Positions 6,225 through 6,234 of a stretch of 6,234 bases of DNA are shown piece after piece. Location: assembly GCA_040005635.1 (NCBI GenBank), contig JBDTYM010000148.1, positions 1 to 6,234 of the forward strand, written 5' to 3'. A program made the position numbers and the translations under genes. The notes beneath the pieces were generated by a model. The model did no database searches and was not told the DNA's origin. It worked only from the letters and a program-made list of their open reading frames with translations. Each line of letters opens with the position of its first letter. Within the stretch, counting starts at the first letter, position 1. The DNA is from Dokdonella_A sp040005635. Its GTDB lineage: Bacteria > Pseudomonadota > Gammaproteobacteria > Xanthomonadales > Rhodanobacteraceae.

Positions 6225-6234
6225 CGGCGAACCG

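Noticed and set aside
1..6234. CRISPR array, tRNA, rRNA, insertion sequence, or defence or secondary-metabolite system
   Set aside because: No spaced direct repeats, RNA-gene motifs, transposase motifs or effector domains were seen on either strand.

Overview
The window is GC-rich, densely coding DNA from a Gram-negative bacterium. Three proteins carry probable export signals, and one belongs to an outer-membrane barrel family (DUF3187). A secreted enzyme ends in a short acidic-aromatic tail (IFANGFE), and there is a CmoB-like methyltransferase. Together these suggest a gammaproteobacterium of the Lysobacterales/Xanthomonadales type, for example Rhodanobacteraceae. That placement is an inference from protein character; no marker gene is present.

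Layout. (1) Positions 3-1055, plus strand: the 3' nine-tenths of an acyl-CoA dehydrogenase of the short-chain type, cut by the left edge. (2) Positions 1212-2912, minus strand: a secreted heparinase II/III-like polysaccharide lyase, convergent with the dehydrogenase across a 156-bp gap. (3) Positions 3055-3843, plus strand: a secreted SLT-family lytic transglycosylase, divergent from the lyase across a 142-bp region that holds a perfect 12-bp palindrome. (4) Positions 3844-4358, minus strand: a stretch with clear coding character but no intact reading frame, read here as a pseudogene or a misassembled gene. (5) Positions 4359-5114, minus strand: a CmoB/DUF1698-like SAM-dependent methyltransferase. 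(6) Positions 5197-6141 and probably beyond, minus strand: a DUF3187 outer-membrane protein whose signal peptide runs upstream of the first ATG.

How the genes may work together. The lyase, the transglycosylase and the DUF3187 protein all act at or outside the inner membrane, the first two on glycans. The lyase and transglycosylase share a divergent promoter region, so joint control is possible but unproven. The DUF3187 gene, the methyltransferase and the broken stretch run in one direction and could once have been one transcript. The dehydrogenase belongs to fatty-acid or branched-chain acyl-CoA oxidation and has no visible tie to the rest.

The least ordinary part is 3844-4358. Coding signal continues in frame after the methyltransferase stop codon for 36 codons and stops at TAG. 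It then resumes one frame over for about 137 codons, and runs without a stop into the antisense of the transglycosylase. I found no CRISPR array, tRNA, rRNA, insertion sequence or recognisable defence system.
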